Shown piece by piece: positions 1 to 9,145 of a DNA stretch of 58,092 nucleotides. The stretch comes from Hoylesella loescheii DSM 19665 = JCM 12249 = ATCC 15930 (GTDB lineage: Bacteria; Bacteroidota; Bacteroidia; Bacteroidales; Bacteroidaceae), in contig NZ_KB899223.1 in NCBI RefSeq assembly GCF_000378085.1, positions 1 to 58,092 of the forward strand, read 5' to 3'. The notes below the pieces were generated by a model. It did not search any database and was not told the origin of the DNA. It worked only from the letters and a program-made list of their open reading frames with translations. The stretch's first letter is position 1. The number at the start of each line of letters is the position of its first letter. The position numbers and the translations under genes were made by a program.

Positions 1-15
1 AGCACCTCTTGCTCT

Positions 16-60
16 CGGGGGCTGCGAGCCCCCTGCCGCAGGGCACCCCCTCGGTGTTTT
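16..60. other. GC-rich run of short hairpins
   Basis: Three short inverted repeats follow one another: GGGGGCT-GCG-AGCCCCC, then CCCTGC-C-GCAGGG, then CACC/GGTG followed by five T. This could be the terminator of a gene lying left of the window. There is no convincing protein in positions 1-392; the remaining part holds a repeat array at 250-345. Confidence 0.4.
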
Positions 61-249
61 TCATGGCCTTGTTTTCATTCACGCAAAAAAGGCCAGCCCA
101 AACTTGGACGGCCAACAAACAATGCTTAACTTTGCAAACGGATGGCAGCTGTAAACCAAATTTGGACTTTGGAGAAGGACATGACAACCTAAATACAACA
201 TAAGGATTTTTCTTGTCAACCAAAGGAGTATTTAACAACGAAAAGTGTC

Positions 250-345
250 AACTAATCTCAGTACACTACAACTTGTCTGTAGTCACGCTACAAGCCTTTT
301 GTAGTGGCAGTACAAAGGGTCTTGTACTGCCCTAGCAGCAAAAAA
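250..345. repeat. 22-bp palindromic repeat array, TTGTAG family (short copy)
   Basis: About four units of the form TTGTAG-N5-CTACAA recur every 22-23 bp (unit starts near 255, 277, 299 and 322), with divergence in the outer units. The array lies just beyond the stop codon of the patatin gene. The same unit and period occur at 22527-22676. Confidence 0.7.
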
Positions 346-392
346 GCGTTCTGTTTAAGCAAAAAAGGCTTTCAACATAGTAAGCTTCTGCG

Positions 393-1766
393 CTACCCTT
401 GCTCAACCAACATGGGTAAATATAGCCGTGTTTGCAGTTCGGCAAGCCAAGCCGAATGCGCAATTAAAGCATCTATCTGCGCTGCTGAAAGTGCCACAAG
501 ACTTGTGCCAACATGTCGAGCCAAATCCACACTTTCGGCACTGGGTGCGCATTCTTCAAACTTACTCCATACCACGTTTGCCTTGATGTGCTGCATAATG
601 GTGGCTTCCGCTTCGGTTCGGGGCGTTCCTTTATCCTTCAAGGCAGATATTTCGGCCTCGCTGATACCATGTGCCTGCCACACATCGGGATGCACATTGC
701 CGTTGCGAAGATTGTTAACGAAGCCCTGCAACAGGCGTTCGCTGCAATCCCATTCAAGTGGCACGTAAGCAAAATGCTCCTTTTCGGTAACCCCCTCGTA
801 AAGGTTGTCGCTGCGTTGCATCTTCTTTATGCGGTTCATCATCATGCTAATGGTATTCATAGCGAGGTTAAAGAAGTGCGTGGTACCCATTGCATTCACC
901 TTTCCATTACCCGCATCGCTCACCACGATGTAGTCGCAATGAAATCGGCTTTTGTCTTGGCTCAGCTTATGCGCCCCTTGATTATCGTACACACCACCAT
1001 CAATCAGCTTGGGCGGTTCTGGCTTTTGCTCGCAATCATCATACTTACCGCGCACAAAAGCTGCTCCAATGGTTATCGGTGTAAAGCCGTATGGCACACA
1101 CGAAGAGGCCATCACGGCTCGTGAAAGTGGAAAGCCGCTGGCATCGAACATGGATTGGCCATTGATGCGATAGGCATGTTCACCCATCATTCCACGCGAA
1201 AAAGTAAATGGCAACTGCGTAGCAAGGTTGGTTGAATTGATACAAAGCAGGGGAGTTTCGGGCAAGTCGGACAGCGTTTTACGCTCGAAAAACACCTTAT
1301 CGTAAAGTTTTGAGATGAGTTTGCTTGTTGGTAAGGCCGTAAACGAGTTCTTCAAGATGGCTAATAGCGCAAGGGTCAATGCGCATACACCTACTAACGT
1401 GGCTACACTACCTGCCCAAATGGGATGGTTCGGCCATAAAGCGCCCATCACCAACGATGTGATATAGCCCAAAGCCACGGCAAAAGCAAGCACAAGAACA
1501 CCTAAAAAACCTACATAAAGGAACGAAGACCAAAGTACACCACGTTGCAAACGCGCCTTAAAACCTTGCTCGAACGCCTCGTAATCGTCTTTATGTAGGG
1601 CGTAATAGGCCGTGGTTATCGACCCACCCGACACCGAAGAAATTACATCTACCTTGTTGAGGATGCCCAACTTGTGCAATGCCCGCAACGTTCCTACATG
1701 ATAAGCGGCAGCCCGATAGCCACCTCCTGATAGGGCTAAGCCTATCTTCTTTTTGTCGTTGTTCAT
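393..1766 (-). CDS. Patatin-like phospholipase family protein
   Basis: This is a predicted serine acyl hydrolase of the patatin fold. The glycine-rich oxyanion loop GGGYRA is at residues 14-19. The nucleophile Ser46 lies in SVSGGS, a variant of the usual GxSxG elbow, and the catalytic Asp is in LIDGGVYDN near residue 255. Two strongly hydrophobic stretches at about residues 80-140 interrupt the catalytic domain, so the protein is probably membrane-anchored. The 457-residue length is longer than a minimal patatin domain because of this insert and a C-terminal extension. It is transcribed alone, and the substrate lipid cannot be told from the sequence. Confidence 0.88.
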   Translation of the reverse strand: MNNDKKKIGLALSGGGYRAAAYHVGTLRALHKLGILNKVDVISSVSGGSITTAYYALHKDDYEAFEQGFKARLQRGVLWSSFLYVGFLGVLVLAFAVALGYITSLVMGALWPNHPIWAGSVATLVGVCALTLALLAILKNSFTALPTSKLISKLYDKVFFERKTLSDLPETPLLCINSTNLATQLPFTFSRGMMGEHAYRINGQSMFDASGFPLSRAVMASSCVPYGFTPITIGAAFVRGKYDDCEQKPEPPKLIDGGVYDNQGAHKLSQDKSRFHCDYIVVSDAGNGKVNAMGTTHFFNLAMNTISMMMNRIKKMQRSDNLYEGVTEKEHFAYVPLEWDCSERLLQGFVNNLRNGNVHPDVWQAHGISEAEISALKDKGTPRTEAEATIMQHIKANVVWSKFEECAPSAESVDLARHVGTSLVALSAAQIDALIAHSAWLAELQTRLYLPMLVEQG

Positions 1767-1789
1767 CTTTAGTTTTTATTAGGAGTAAT

Positions 1790-1935
1790 CAAAGGAGTTG
1801 GTAGTAAAGGGAGTAAGGAGTAAAGGTTGTAAGGAGTAACGGGAATAAGGCGGTAAGCAAGTAAGCTGTAAAGCTAGTTAAAACTAGAACATCTAGAACA
1901 CATAAAATATCTAGAACAACTAAAAACAACCTCGC
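1790..1935. repeat. Degenerate short-period repeat tract upstream of the patatin gene
   Basis: The gap between the patatin start and DUF721 is built of short words. Repeats of GTAAGGAGTAA type occupy about 1810-1870. CTAG-based units (CTAGAACAT, CTAGAACAA) follow, with CTAG at 1874, 1884, 1893 and 1911. The spacing is near 9 bp or a multiple of it. Confidence 0.6.
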
Positions 1936-1965
1936 CTATCAGCAATCCGCCCCATCTTCTCCTCT

Positions 1966-2256
1966 TTAATACACCTTAATATCAGTAATAACCAATGCCC
2001 CCACTTGTTCATTAAGTCGTCGAACAAGTTGTGTTCGCATCATCGTGAGGTCGTGGCGCAGTGCGGGATTAGTGATTTTAACAAGCAAGGTTTGGTTCTT
2101 GATAAACTTCTCAGTGGTATAACGCGCCACCATTGGTCCTGCCACCGTCTCCCAAGCGTCGATTAGGCGCTTTTGTTGCAAAGGTGTTTCAAGTCCTTCG
2201 TCACGTAGAAGCTTCATCAATATTTCGCCCAGAGGCTTCACTTCACGCCTAAACAT
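1966..2256 (-). CDS. DUF721 domain protein (DciA-like)
   Basis: This small basic protein of 96 residues belongs to DUF721, the family related to DciA. DciA proteins load or assist the replicative helicase in bacteria that lack DnaC or DnaI. The family core is seen in the segment WETVAGPMVARYT and in the following LLVKITNPALRHDL. A GTG codon lies two codons upstream at 2262. I prefer the ATG at 2256 because an AGGAGGTGA sequence sits just before it, inside the end of recF. The start overlaps the recF stop by several bases, so the two genes are probably translationally coupled. Confidence 0.85.
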   Translation of the reverse strand: MFRREVKPLGEILMKLLRDEGLETPLQQKRLIDAWETVAGPMVARYTTEKFIKNQTLLVKITNPALRHDLTMMRTQLVRRLNEQVGALVITDIKVY

Positions 2257-3364
2257 TGTCACCTCCTTTCTCGGTTATCTCCCCGTTTTCAACGTAAAAA
2301 AGCTTATATTCAGTTGTTCCCGACTGCAATATGCGGTCTAGATGCTCGCGGTTGGTGTCTGTTATGAATATCTGTCCATAGCTATCGCCCGACACCAACT
2401 CCACAATACGCTCCACACGCTGGCTATCTAGCTTGTCGAAAATGTCGTCGAGCAAGAGCAAAGGTGTGGTTTTAGATGCCGTTCGCTTTAAAAAGTCGAA
2501 CTGTGCAAGCTTCATGGCCAAGGCGTATGTTTTGCTCTGACCCTGGCTACCCTCGCGCTTTAGCTGATAGCCATCTATTAGCATCTCCAAATCATCACGA
2601 TGAACACCATGCAAAGAGTAGCCCACAGCCCTATCCTTATGCCTATCTTTGCGTATCACTTCGAGCAAATCGCCTCGCTGGCAATGCGAGATATAACGCA
2701 GCGAAACCTGTTCCGATCCACCCGAAATTCGTTCGTGAATGTTTTGAAACACAGGGATAAACTCCTCTACGAAGGCCGCACGCTTGGCATAAACCACCTC
2801 GCCTTGTGTCGCCATTTCCTCTTCCCACAGTTCTAGCAAGGCTAAGTCGGGTTCGGCTTCCATCCTTAGCAAGGCGTTACGTTGCTGCAAAGCCTTGTTA
2901 CATCGGGTTAAGGCTTCAATATAAGTGGTGTCGTATTGCGCAATCACCATGTCCATCAGTCGTCTGCGCTCTTCACTGCCACCGTCGATAAGTGCTGCAT
3001 CGGCAGGCGAAACCAACACCAAGGGAATCAACCCAATGTGCTGCGACAATCGTTTGTAAGCCTTCTTGTTACGTTTAAACTGCTTTTTCGCACCGCGCTT
3101 CATGCCGCAATACACATTTTCGGCATCGCCCACCTCGCTAGAGTAGTCGCCCTCCACCACAAAGAAGTCTTGTTCGTGGGTGATAAGCTGCGAATCAATC
3201 GGGTTGTACGCACTTCTACAAAACGAAAGATAGTACAACGCATCGAGAAAATTGGTCTTTCCCGACCCATTATGCCCGATGAAGCAATTGGTTTTGGGCG
3301 ATAGCTGCAAGTTGACAGCACGCAGGTTTTTATAATTGATAATTGAAATGCTATTCAAAATCAT
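2249..3364 (-). CDS. recF: DNA replication and repair protein RecF
   Basis: RecF is an ABC-type ATPase that binds gapped DNA and, with RecO and RecR, helps load RecA for single-strand gap repair. Walker A is GHNGSGKTNFLD near residues 30-42, and the Walker B region LLLLDDIFDKLD lies near residue 310. The length of about 371 residues is normal. The reading frame extends upstream to a TTG at 3376, but the ATG at 3364 gives MILNSISIINYKNL, the expected family N-terminus. The gene overlaps the DUF721 start downstream. It is divergent from the TPR gene, from which it is separated by about 145 bp. Confidence 0.96.
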   Translation of the reverse strand: MILNSISIINYKNLRAVNLQLSPKTNCFIGHNGSGKTNFLDALYYLSFCRSAYNPIDSQLITHEQDFFVVEGDYSSEVGDAENVYCGMKRGAKKQFKRNKKAYKRLSQHIGLIPLVLVSPADAALIDGGSEERRRLMDMVIAQYDTTYIEALTRCNKALQQRNALLRMEAEPDLALLELWEEEMATQGEVVYAKRAAFVEEFIPVFQNIHERISGGSEQVSLRYISHCQRGDLLEVIRKDRHKDRAVGYSLHGVHRDDLEMLIDGYQLKREGSQGQSKTYALAMKLAQFDFLKRTASKTTPLLLLDDIFDKLDSQRVERIVELVSGDSYGQIFITDTNREHLDRILQSGTTEYKLFYVENGEITEKGGDNV

Positions 3365-3440
3365 AAATCGAAACAAACAGTTAACTCTCTTGCAAAGTTA
3401 CGCCATTTGGGTATGAAAAACGAAAAAAGTAGCTGATATG

Positions 3441-3472
3441 TTTCACTATATGCGAGAAAATCAGTAATTTTG
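3441..3472 (+). promoter_or_regulatory. Bacteroidetes-type promoter for the TPR-ribH operon
   Basis: TTTC at 3441 (one mismatch to the -33 TTTG) is followed, after 20 bp, by TAATTTTG at 3465-3472, matching the -7 consensus TAnnTTTG. The coding start is 37 bp downstream. Confidence 0.65.
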
Positions 3473-3508
3473 CCCCACTTCTTAGAATAATAACAACGTT
3501 TAAATATA

Positions 3509-4213
3509 ATGGCAAACAAAAACAAACAAGGCGTTGCCGAAACTTTCGACGCATCGCAAAGCTCTGAAGCATTCTTTTCGAAGAACAAAAAAATGATACT
3601 TGGCGCTGTTGCTGCCGTAGTTCTCATTGTTGCTGGCTTCTTTATGTATAAGTCGCTCGTGGCTGGACCACGCGAAGAAAAGGCTAGCACAGCATTAGCC
3701 AAAGGACAGGAATACTTCAATCAAGAGCAATTCGACAAGGCCCTGAACGGCGATGGAGCTGGTTATGTGGGCTTCGCACGTATTGCCGATGATTACAGCG
3801 GTACCGATGCGGCCAACTTGGCCAACCTATACGCTGGTCTTTGCAATGCTAACCTCGACAAATGGGAAGCTGCCAAGAAGTTCCTCGACGCCTATTCACC
3901 TGCCTCGGATGCCATGGTTAGCCCCGCTGCCGTTGCAGCATTGGGTAACGCCTACGCACACCTTAACGATCTGGACAAGGCTGTTGACAACCTGAAAAAG
4001 GCCGCTAAACTAGCCGATGACAAAGATGCCGACGGTGCAAACAGCAGCCTTTCACCCCTGTTCCTTATCCAAGCAGGCGAAATTCTTGAGTCGCAAGGCA
4101 AGAAAGAAGAGGCTTTGGCCATCTACCAAGACATCAAGAAGAAGTATGTTAACTCCATACTCGTACAGGGTTCGGAAATTGACAAGTATGTGGAACGTGC
4201 TTCAACGAAATAA
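3509..4213 (+). CDS. Membrane-anchored tetratricopeptide repeat protein
   Basis: The 234-residue protein has a hydrophilic N-terminal tail of about 28 residues and one transmembrane segment (residues about 29-47). A helical repeat region with TPR-like signatures follows ([45 protein letters not shown]). The layout recalls YfgM-type periplasmic TPR scaffolds, but I cannot assign a specific partner. Its stop codon overlaps the ribH start as TAATG, so the two are probably coupled. Bacteroidetes genomes commonly keep this pair together. Confidence 0.8.
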   Translation: MANKNKQGVAETFDASQSSEAFFSKNKKMILGAVAAVVLIVAGFFMYKSLVAGPREEKASTALAKGQEYFNQEQFDKALNGDGAGYVGFARIADDYSGTDAANLANLYAGLCNANLDKWEAAKKFLDAYSPASDAMVSPAAVAALGNAYAHLNDLDKAVDNLKKAAKLADDKDADGANSSLSPLFLIQAGEILESQGKKEEALAIYQDIKKKYVNSILVQGSEIDKYVERASTK

Positions 4214-4689
4214 TGGCTACCGCATTACATAACCTTTCGGAATACGATTTATCGAAAATTCCCGATGCTAGCAACATGTGTATTGGCATCGTGGTGTCTG
4301 AATGGAATGCTGAAGTGACTGGCGCACTGCTAAATGGTGCCGTACAAACACTAGAAAGACATGGCGCACTGCCCGAGAACATACACGTAAAGACCGTTCC
4401 TGGCAGCTTCGAATTGGTTTATGGCGCACACCAAATGGTGCTTAACGGCGGCTATGATGCCGTTATCATCTTGGGTTGTGTTATCAGGGGCGAAACCCCA
4501 CACTTCGATTATATCTGCCAAGGTGTTACGTATGGTATCGCAAAACTTAACGCCACGAGCGAAATACCTGTGGTGTATGGCTTGCTAACCACCAACGATC
4601 AGCAGCAGGCACTAGACCGATGCGGAGGTAAATACGGCAATAAAGGCGACGAATGCGCCATAGTGGCCATTAAAATGGCTAAATTTTAA
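4213..4689 (+). CDS. ribH: 6,7-dimethyl-8-ribityllumazine synthase
   Basis: This enzyme makes the lumazine precursor of riboflavin from 5-amino-6-ribitylaminouracil and 3,4-dihydroxy-2-butanone 4-phosphate. Family landmarks are VSEWNAEVT near residue 30, [10 protein letters not shown] near residue 64, and the [15 protein letters not shown] segment near residues 95-110, which contains the active-site His. The 158-residue length is normal. It is translated from an ATG overlapping the upstream TPR stop. No other riboflavin genes are in the window. Confidence 0.96.
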   Translation: MATALHNLSEYDLSKIPDASNMCIGIVVSEWNAEVTGALLNGAVQTLERHGALPENIHVKTVPGSFELVYGAHQMVLNGGYDAVIILGCVIRGETPHFDYICQGVTYGIAKLNATSEIPVVYGLLTTNDQQQALDRCGGKYGNKGDECAIVAIKMAKF

Positions 4690-4735
4690 GGCCTCGTAAG
4701 CCAAAGCGAACCAACATAAGACTAGATAAATATAT

Positions 4736-4762
4736 GGGCGGAACACGTGGATTGTTCCGCCC
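4736..4762 (+). terminator. Stem-loop after ribH
   Basis: GGGCGGAAC (4736-4744) pairs perfectly with GTTCCGCCC (4754-4762) around a 9-nt loop. Only a weak T-rich stretch follows, so it may act as a terminator or as an mRNA-stabilising hairpin. Confidence 0.6.
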
Positions 4763-4787
4763 GTATCGTTTAAATACATAGAAAACA

Positions 4788-5285
4788 ATGAAAAATTTTG
4801 CCGCCATAGACTTCGAAACGGCCAATTTCAGAAGGGAAAGTGTGTGCAGCGTGGGCCTAGTGCTGGTAGAAGAGGGTAAGGTTGTGGGTAGCTATTACCA
4901 TCTGATACAACCCACGCCCAACTATTTTGAAGAGCGGTGCGTTACCGTTCATGGGCTTACCACTGCCGATACCAATGGCCAACCCACATTTCCTGACGTA
5001 TGGGCAGAGATTGCTCCGCTGATACGTAACAAACCACTTGTGGCGCATAACAAAGCTTTCGACGAGTCGTGCCTTAAAGCGGCTTTCGCCGCCTACGACA
5101 TGGAATACCCCGATTATCCTTTCTACTGCACGCTATTGACAGCACGACATAAGCTGAAAGAGGCTGGATTGACCGACTTTAAGCTTCCTACTGTGGCCAG
5201 CCACTGTGGATACGAATTGGATAAGCACCACCATGCGTTGGCCGATGCTGAGGCCTGCGCGGCGATCGCACTGAAAATACTCTGA
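4788..5285 (+). CDS. DnaQ-like 3'-5' exonuclease
   Basis: The protein is a DEDDh-family exonuclease of 165 residues. Exo I is AAIDFETAN (Asp8, Glu10), the central region has VTVHGL and VAHNKAFDESCL with the second acidic residue, and Exo III is HHALADAEACA, carrying the His and final Asp. The size suits a stand-alone proofreading-like or RNA/DNA-trimming exonuclease rather than a polymerase domain. The physiological substrate cannot be told. A start at the ATG at 4788 places the DFE motif right at the N-terminus, as is usual. Confidence 0.88.
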   Translation: MKNFAAIDFETANFRRESVCSVGLVLVEEGKVVGSYYHLIQPTPNYFEERCVTVHGLTTADTNGQPTFPDVWAEIAPLIRNKPLVAHNKAFDESCLKAAFAAYDMEYPDYPFYCTLLTARHKLKEAGLTDFKLPTVASHCGYELDKHHHALADAEACAAIALKIL

Positions 5286-5331
5286 TTGGGAATATCGTTC
5301 CCCATCGTTTACCCTATAAAACAAAGCACGT

Positions 5332-5715
5332 ATGAAACTGCAACAACTTTTACAAGGTTATCAATTCGACGACCTCATGCCCGTTGTCGCCGACATGTTT
5401 CCTGGCACGGGCAAGTTTCGAGCAGCTCTCGAACAAGGCTATAACATCCTTATGGACCTACAACCTGTAGCCTCGAAGAAGAACATCCGCTACAGAATAA
5501 TGGCCGATCCCAACAGCGACGCATCGTTTATGGGTGCCGAAGACGCGGCTTTCGACACTACATGGGAAGTTTGCTTGGGCAAAGAGGTGGTGAAAGAAAA
5601 GGGCGTAGACCTCACCGACATTGAACTTGCGGCCAACTGTTTGGTAAATGTCTGCCTCATCGGACGACATCCCAAGGCCTTCGACGAAGCCTATCGCTCA
5701 TTGAGTAAGGCATAA
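5332..5715 (+). CDS. Conserved hypothetical protein (127 aa)
   Basis: I do not recognise a named family. The protein has no signal peptide or membrane segment and is acidic, with a central segment WEVCLGKEVVKEKG and a C-terminal part IELAANCLVNVCLIGRHPKAFDEAY that looks helical. It follows the exonuclease by 46 bp on the same strand and may be co-transcribed. A strong bidirectional hairpin lies downstream. It looks like a cytoplasmic protein of unknown role. Confidence 0.75.
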   Translation: MKLQQLLQGYQFDDLMPVVADMFPGTGKFRAALEQGYNILMDLQPVASKKNIRYRIMADPNSDASFMGAEDAAFDTTWEVCLGKEVVKEKGVDLTDIELAANCLVNVCLIGRHPKAFDEAYRSLSKA

Positions 5716-5778
5716 AGACAAGTTGAAAAAGCAAAAGATGGTTTGCGGCAATTGCCCCAAACCCACATAAACAAAAGT

Positions 5779-5830
5779 TTCGCGGGGCGCTTATGGTAGT
5801 TTATATCACTCACCATAAACGCCCCGCGAA
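5779..5830. terminator. Bidirectional terminator hairpin
   Basis: The arms 5779-5797 and 5812-5830 are complementary over 19 bp with one mismatch (core CGCGGGGCG/CGCCCCGCG) around a 14-nt loop. The hairpin sits exactly between the convergent conserved hypothetical gene and the PAP2 gene, so it can serve both. Confidence 0.85.
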
Positions 5831-5861
5831 GCGTATTTACATATCGAAGTGGCTTACAACA

Positions 5862-6593
5862 CTACTTCTTTTTCAAGCGTGCAAATTCCTTTTTAGCCTT
5901 CTCCAGCTGTTTGCGGAAACCCTCATCAGCATGCAGACGCGCCACGGCAGCACTTGCTGCGATACGTGCAGCGTCAACATCGCTTTGATAATGATAGCCC
6001 ACAATCACCCTACTCTCGCCATACTCGTAGCCACGCACCAATATCTCGTCTTGCCTTTCAGGATTAATCTCGGCCAAAACCAAAGCCATGGCCCAGCCAC
6101 GAGCAGTATGTCCCGAAGGGAAAGAGCCTGTATGGCGCAGTTCTTCCTCATCGTGGGGAACAGATGTACGTTCTCCAAACTGCACGTATGGGCGTTTACG
6201 CATGTATTTCTTTTTTCCACCACGCACTGAAAGTCTGCCATCGTTCTCCACACACTCCATTAAATAGTACAGTTCGGGTGTTGTACTTTTAGTGATAAGC
6301 ATGCCAAAGGCCTCTGAAAAGCCTTTAAGCACCGAGTCGGGATCAACCGATGCATCGTAAATGGCCTGCTTTCCGCGTTCTGTATTGCGTATCGACTTGC
6401 CCCACTGATAGCGATCGAAATCTTTGAGGTAAGCAATGCTCGACGTATCGGGTGGTGCAGGGATGAATTTAGTTTCATCAGCCAAATCCGTTTTCTTTAG
6501 AAACGATGGCCAGCGATTATTCTTGGAGGCCTCTTGGGCATTCAAACACAGCGTAGCAAACAAAGCCACGAAGACAAAAGCAGTTTTCTTCAT
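5862..6593 (-). CDS. PAP2-family acid phosphatase (class A-like)
   Basis: This exported phosphatase of 243 residues begins with a signal peptide (cleavage likely after LCLNA). It carries the three-part PAP2 catalytic signature: KYMRKRPYV (K-x6-RP type) near residue 130, FPSGHT near residue 154 with the catalytic His, and SRVIVGYHYQSDVDAAR near residue 193 with the nucleophile His. This arrangement is typical of periplasmic class A non-specific acid phosphatases, which release phosphate from organic phosphoesters. It could alternatively act on lipid phosphates. The last 25 residues are a charged Lys/Glu-rich tail. Confidence 0.9.
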   Translation of the reverse strand: MKKTAFVFVALFATLCLNAQEASKNNRWPSFLKKTDLADETKFIPAPPDTSSIAYLKDFDRYQWGKSIRNTERGKQAIYDASVDPDSVLKGFSEAFGMLITKSTTPELYYLMECVENDGRLSVRGGKKKYMRKRPYVQFGERTSVPHDEEELRHTGSFPSGHTARGWAMALVLAEINPERQDEILVRGYEYGESRVIVGYHYQSDVDAARIAASAAVARLHADEGFRKQLEKAKKEFARLKKK

Positions 6594-6616
6594 TTTGGTT
6601 TTAAGTTTTGTGTATT

Positions 6617-7192
6617 CTATAAGTTACCCTTTTCCAACACCTGCGCAATAACTTCGGGGAAATGAGTTTGTTCTAATTGGTGCACCTTCGCAGCAATATC
6701 GTCGGGCGTGTCGCTGTCAGTTACAGGCGTTGAGAACTGCGCGATAATCTCGCCAGCGTCGCAATCGTCGCTCACCCAATGGATGGTGATGCCCGTTTCT
6801 TTCTCTCCCGCCGCTTTAACAGCCTCGTGAACATGGTGTCCGTACATGCCTTTCCCACCAAACTTAGGTAGCAGGGCGGGATGGATGTTGAGCATGCGCC
6901 GATGAAAAGCAGAAACAAGGAAGGGTGGAATCATCAATAAGAAACCAGCCAAGACAATGAAATTCACCTTGTGGGCTTTCAACAAGGCCATCACTTTGGC
7001 TTCATCGTTAAACTCGGCTTTGGTTAATACGGCCGTAGGAACATGGTGGTTTGCGGCACGAACAAGGGCGTAAGCATCAGACTTGTTGCTCAATACCAAG
7101 GCGATATGCACGTTGGCATCATCGGCAAAGTGCTTGATGATGTTTTCGCAGTTGGTTCCACTACCCGAAACAAAGATGGCAATGTTGGTCAT
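6617..7192 (-). CDS. purN: Phosphoribosylglycinamide formyltransferase
   Basis: PurN transfers the formyl group of 10-formyltetrahydrofolate to GAR in the third step of purine synthesis. The motifs are IAIFVSGSGTNCENI at the N-terminus (phosphate-binding loop), FIVLAGFLLMIPP, the N-x-H region LNIHPALLPKFGG with the catalytic His, and HWVSDDCDAGEII with the catalytic Asp. The frame extends 17 codons upstream, but MTNIAIF at 7192 is the family start. It lies at the end of the rplY-pth-S4 protein cluster on the minus strand. Confidence 0.95.
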   Translation of the reverse strand: MTNIAIFVSGSGTNCENIIKHFADDANVHIALVLSNKSDAYALVRAANHHVPTAVLTKAEFNDEAKVMALLKAHKVNFIVLAGFLLMIPPFLVSAFHRRMLNIHPALLPKFGGKGMYGHHVHEAVKAAGEKETGITIHWVSDDCDAGEIIAQFSTPVTDSDTPDDIAAKVHQLEQTHFPEVIAQVLEKGNL

Positions 7193-7332
7193 AGGGTTTG
7201 TATATGCGTTATTGTTTATGTTGGTTAATGTCGTTATCACCACAAAAGGGTGTAAGGAAAGACGCTTGTTGCAAGTTTGTGCATACCTCCAAGTAGTAGG
7301 AAATGCTCGCTTACAATCTGCGCTCGATAAAC

Positions 7333-7746
7333 TTATTCGTCGCCCTCGTCTTCATCATCGAAGCCGAACATTACAGGATCGACAAAGGCATCTAATGCTC
7401 GTCGCTCTTTCTTCGTTGGTCGACCCGTGCCGTGCGCCCTGTCTATAAACCCACTTATACGGCTCATTTGCAACAGTTCGTATTGCTTCGGGTCGGTAAC
7501 GTTCTCGTAAATCTCGGGTAAAAGCTTTGCTCCCACACGCTGTTCGATGGCTTTCAGCACCTTGAACGAATAGGTTACGGGGGGCTTCTTCACGCTCACC
7601 ACCTCGCCTTCCTTAATGGTTCGGCTCGGTTTCATGTTCATCCCATTGAGCGTAACACGTCCGTTCTTACAAGCGTCGGCCGCTATCGAGCGAGTTTTAA
7701 ATATCCTCGCGGCCCACAGCCATTTATCTATCCTTGCCTCGTTCAT
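7333..7746 (-). CDS. S4-domain RNA-binding protein (Hsp15-like)
   Basis: The protein has an N-terminal S4 domain (residues about 3-60: RIDKWLWAARIFKTRSIAADAC, then GRVTLNGMNMKPSRTIKEGE) followed by a basic and then a strongly acidic C-terminal tail (DDEDEGDE). Hsp15 proteins bind stalled 50S subunits carrying nascent-chain tRNA and recycle them. The neighbour is peptidyl-tRNA hydrolase, which fits that job. Two ATGs two codons apart are possible starts; MNEARIDKW is the more typical beginning. Confidence 0.88.
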   Translation of the reverse strand: MNEARIDKWLWAARIFKTRSIAADACKNGRVTLNGMNMKPSRTIKEGEVVSVKKPPVTYSFKVLKAIEQRVGAKLLPEIYENVTDPKQYELLQMSRISGFIDRAHGTGRPTKKERRALDAFVDPVMFGFDDEDEGDE

Positions 7747-7755
7747 CTCCAAAGG

Positions 7756-8325
7756 TTATGCGTTCTTTTTGTTAAACTGGTTCATTGTCACCGTTATTCC
7801 GGCCAAGGCAAAGCTTTTGATTATCTCGATACTTTGCTCAATGGCGGGCTGCAAGGTTTTAAGTTCCTCCTCATCGTATTCGCCCAGCACCCAATCTACC
7901 TGTCCTCCGCGTGGAAATTCGTTGCCGATACCCACGCGCAAACGGGCATATTGCGGTCCGATAAGTTGCTGAATATGCCCCAGTCCGTTGTGTCCGCCAT
8001 TGCTGCCATTGCCTTTCAGACGCAACGCACCAAGTGGCAAGGCCAAATCGTCTACCACAACGAGCAAGTGTTCTTGTGGAATGTTCTCCTTGTCGAGCCA
8101 ATAACGCACGGCGTTTCCACTGAGATTCATAAACGTAGACGGCTTAAGCAGAAACAGCTTGCGACCTTTCACCATGGTGGAGGTAACAAAGCCATAACGC
8201 TTATCCTCAAAAACAATATTGGACGCTTTAGCAAAAGCGTCCAATATCATAAATCCAGTATTGTGACGGGTTGCCTCGTATTCTCGTCCGGGGTTTCCCA
8301 AGCCTACAATTAAATATTTTTCCAT
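7756..8325 (-). CDS. pth: Peptidyl-tRNA hydrolase
   Basis: Pth cleaves the ester bond of peptidyl-tRNAs that drop off the ribosome. It has [18 protein letters not shown] at the N-terminus with the catalytic His of RHNTGF, the [13 protein letters not shown] segment near residue 60, [11 protein letters not shown] near residue 90, and [12 protein letters not shown] near residue 108. The 189-residue length is normal. It lies 30 bp downstream of rplY and about 10 bp upstream of the S4 protein gene, so the cluster is probably one operon. Confidence 0.96.
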   Translation of the reverse strand: MEKYLIVGLGNPGREYEATRHNTGFMILDAFAKASNIVFEDKRYGFVTSTMVKGRKLFLLKPSTFMNLSGNAVRYWLDKENIPQEHLLVVVDDLALPLGALRLKGNGSNGGHNGLGHIQQLIGPQYARLRVGIGNEFPRGGQVDWVLGEYDEEELKTLQPAIEQSIEIIKSFALAGITVTMNQFNKKNA

Positions 8326-8355
8326 TCAGAAAAGTGGTTGTTCAAAACCCACGTT

Positions 8356-8958
8356 TTACTTACCGGCAGCAGCGGCAGCAGCAGCGGCAGCGGCAGCACG
8401 CGTCATCTTAACGGTGCAAACGATAACGTCTTTCGGCGTTACAACTTCCAAACCTTCGAACGATACTTCGCCAGCCTTGATGCTCTTACCAATAGTCAGG
8501 GCAGTAACATCGATATCCAGCTTCTCGGGAATTTGCTTGTAAGGAGCCTTTACCACAAGCTTGCGGATAGAAAGGCTAAGACGTCCACCATCGCGAACAC
8601 CCTGAGCCAAGCCCACGAGGTTAACAGGAATACCGATAGCGATGCTCTTTTCTTCGTTGATTTCGTAGAAGTCAGCATGCAACAAAGCGTCTGTTACAGG
8701 GTGGAATTGCAACTCCTTCATGATGGCGGTGTGCTTTTGGCCATCGATATCGAGGTTAACCACATAGATATGGGGCGTATAAACCACCTTGCGAAGTTCG
8801 GCCATGGGCACAGCGAACGAAAGTGCTTCGGGCAGTCCGTCGGCATTTTTCTTCTCGCCATAAAGGTTACAGGGAATCAATCCCTCTTTTCTCATCTCCT
8901 TAGAAGCCTTCTTACCCAGGTTGCTTCTGCTCTTACCTGCTACATTAATTTCTCTCAT
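8356..8958 (-). CDS. rplY: 50S ribosomal protein L25 (Ctc form)
   Basis: L25 binds 5S rRNA in the large subunit; the 200-residue form has the L25 domain (residues 1-90) and the C-terminal Ctc/TL5 domain. The N-terminus MREINVAGKSRSNLGKKASK and the middle VNLVGLAQGVRDGG segment are family hallmarks. The protein ends in a run of 11 alanines followed by Gly-Lys. The run is encoded by mixed GCC and GCT codons, so it is a codon-level repeat. The gene heads the rplY-pth-S4 protein-purN cluster. Confidence 0.94.
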   Translation of the reverse strand: MREINVAGKSRSNLGKKASKEMRKEGLIPCNLYGEKKNADGLPEALSFAVPMAELRKVVYTPHIYVVNLDIDGQKHTAIMKELQFHPVTDALLHADFYEINEEKSIAIGIPVNLVGLAQGVRDGGRLSLSIRKLVVKAPYKQIPEKLDIDVTALTIGKSIKAGEVSFEGLEVVTPKDVIVCTVKMTRAAAAAAAAAAAGK

Positions 8959-9145
8959 AATGTGTTACTCTAAATTAAGTTGTTAAATAATTGTGCTTAA
9001 TTCGCCATCACACGAAATATCAATTTCTTGATTGATGTGCTTCAAAAAGCGGTGCAAAGTTACGTCTTTTCTTTGGATTATGCAACGTACGAGCGTTAAA
9101 AGTGTATCGTTTAGGGGCTTGCTTCGCCCATCTTTACCGACATTT

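Noticed and set aside
9..203. Plus-strand frame of 64 codons at the left edge
   Set aside because: It runs through the GC-rich hairpins and has no domain or start context.
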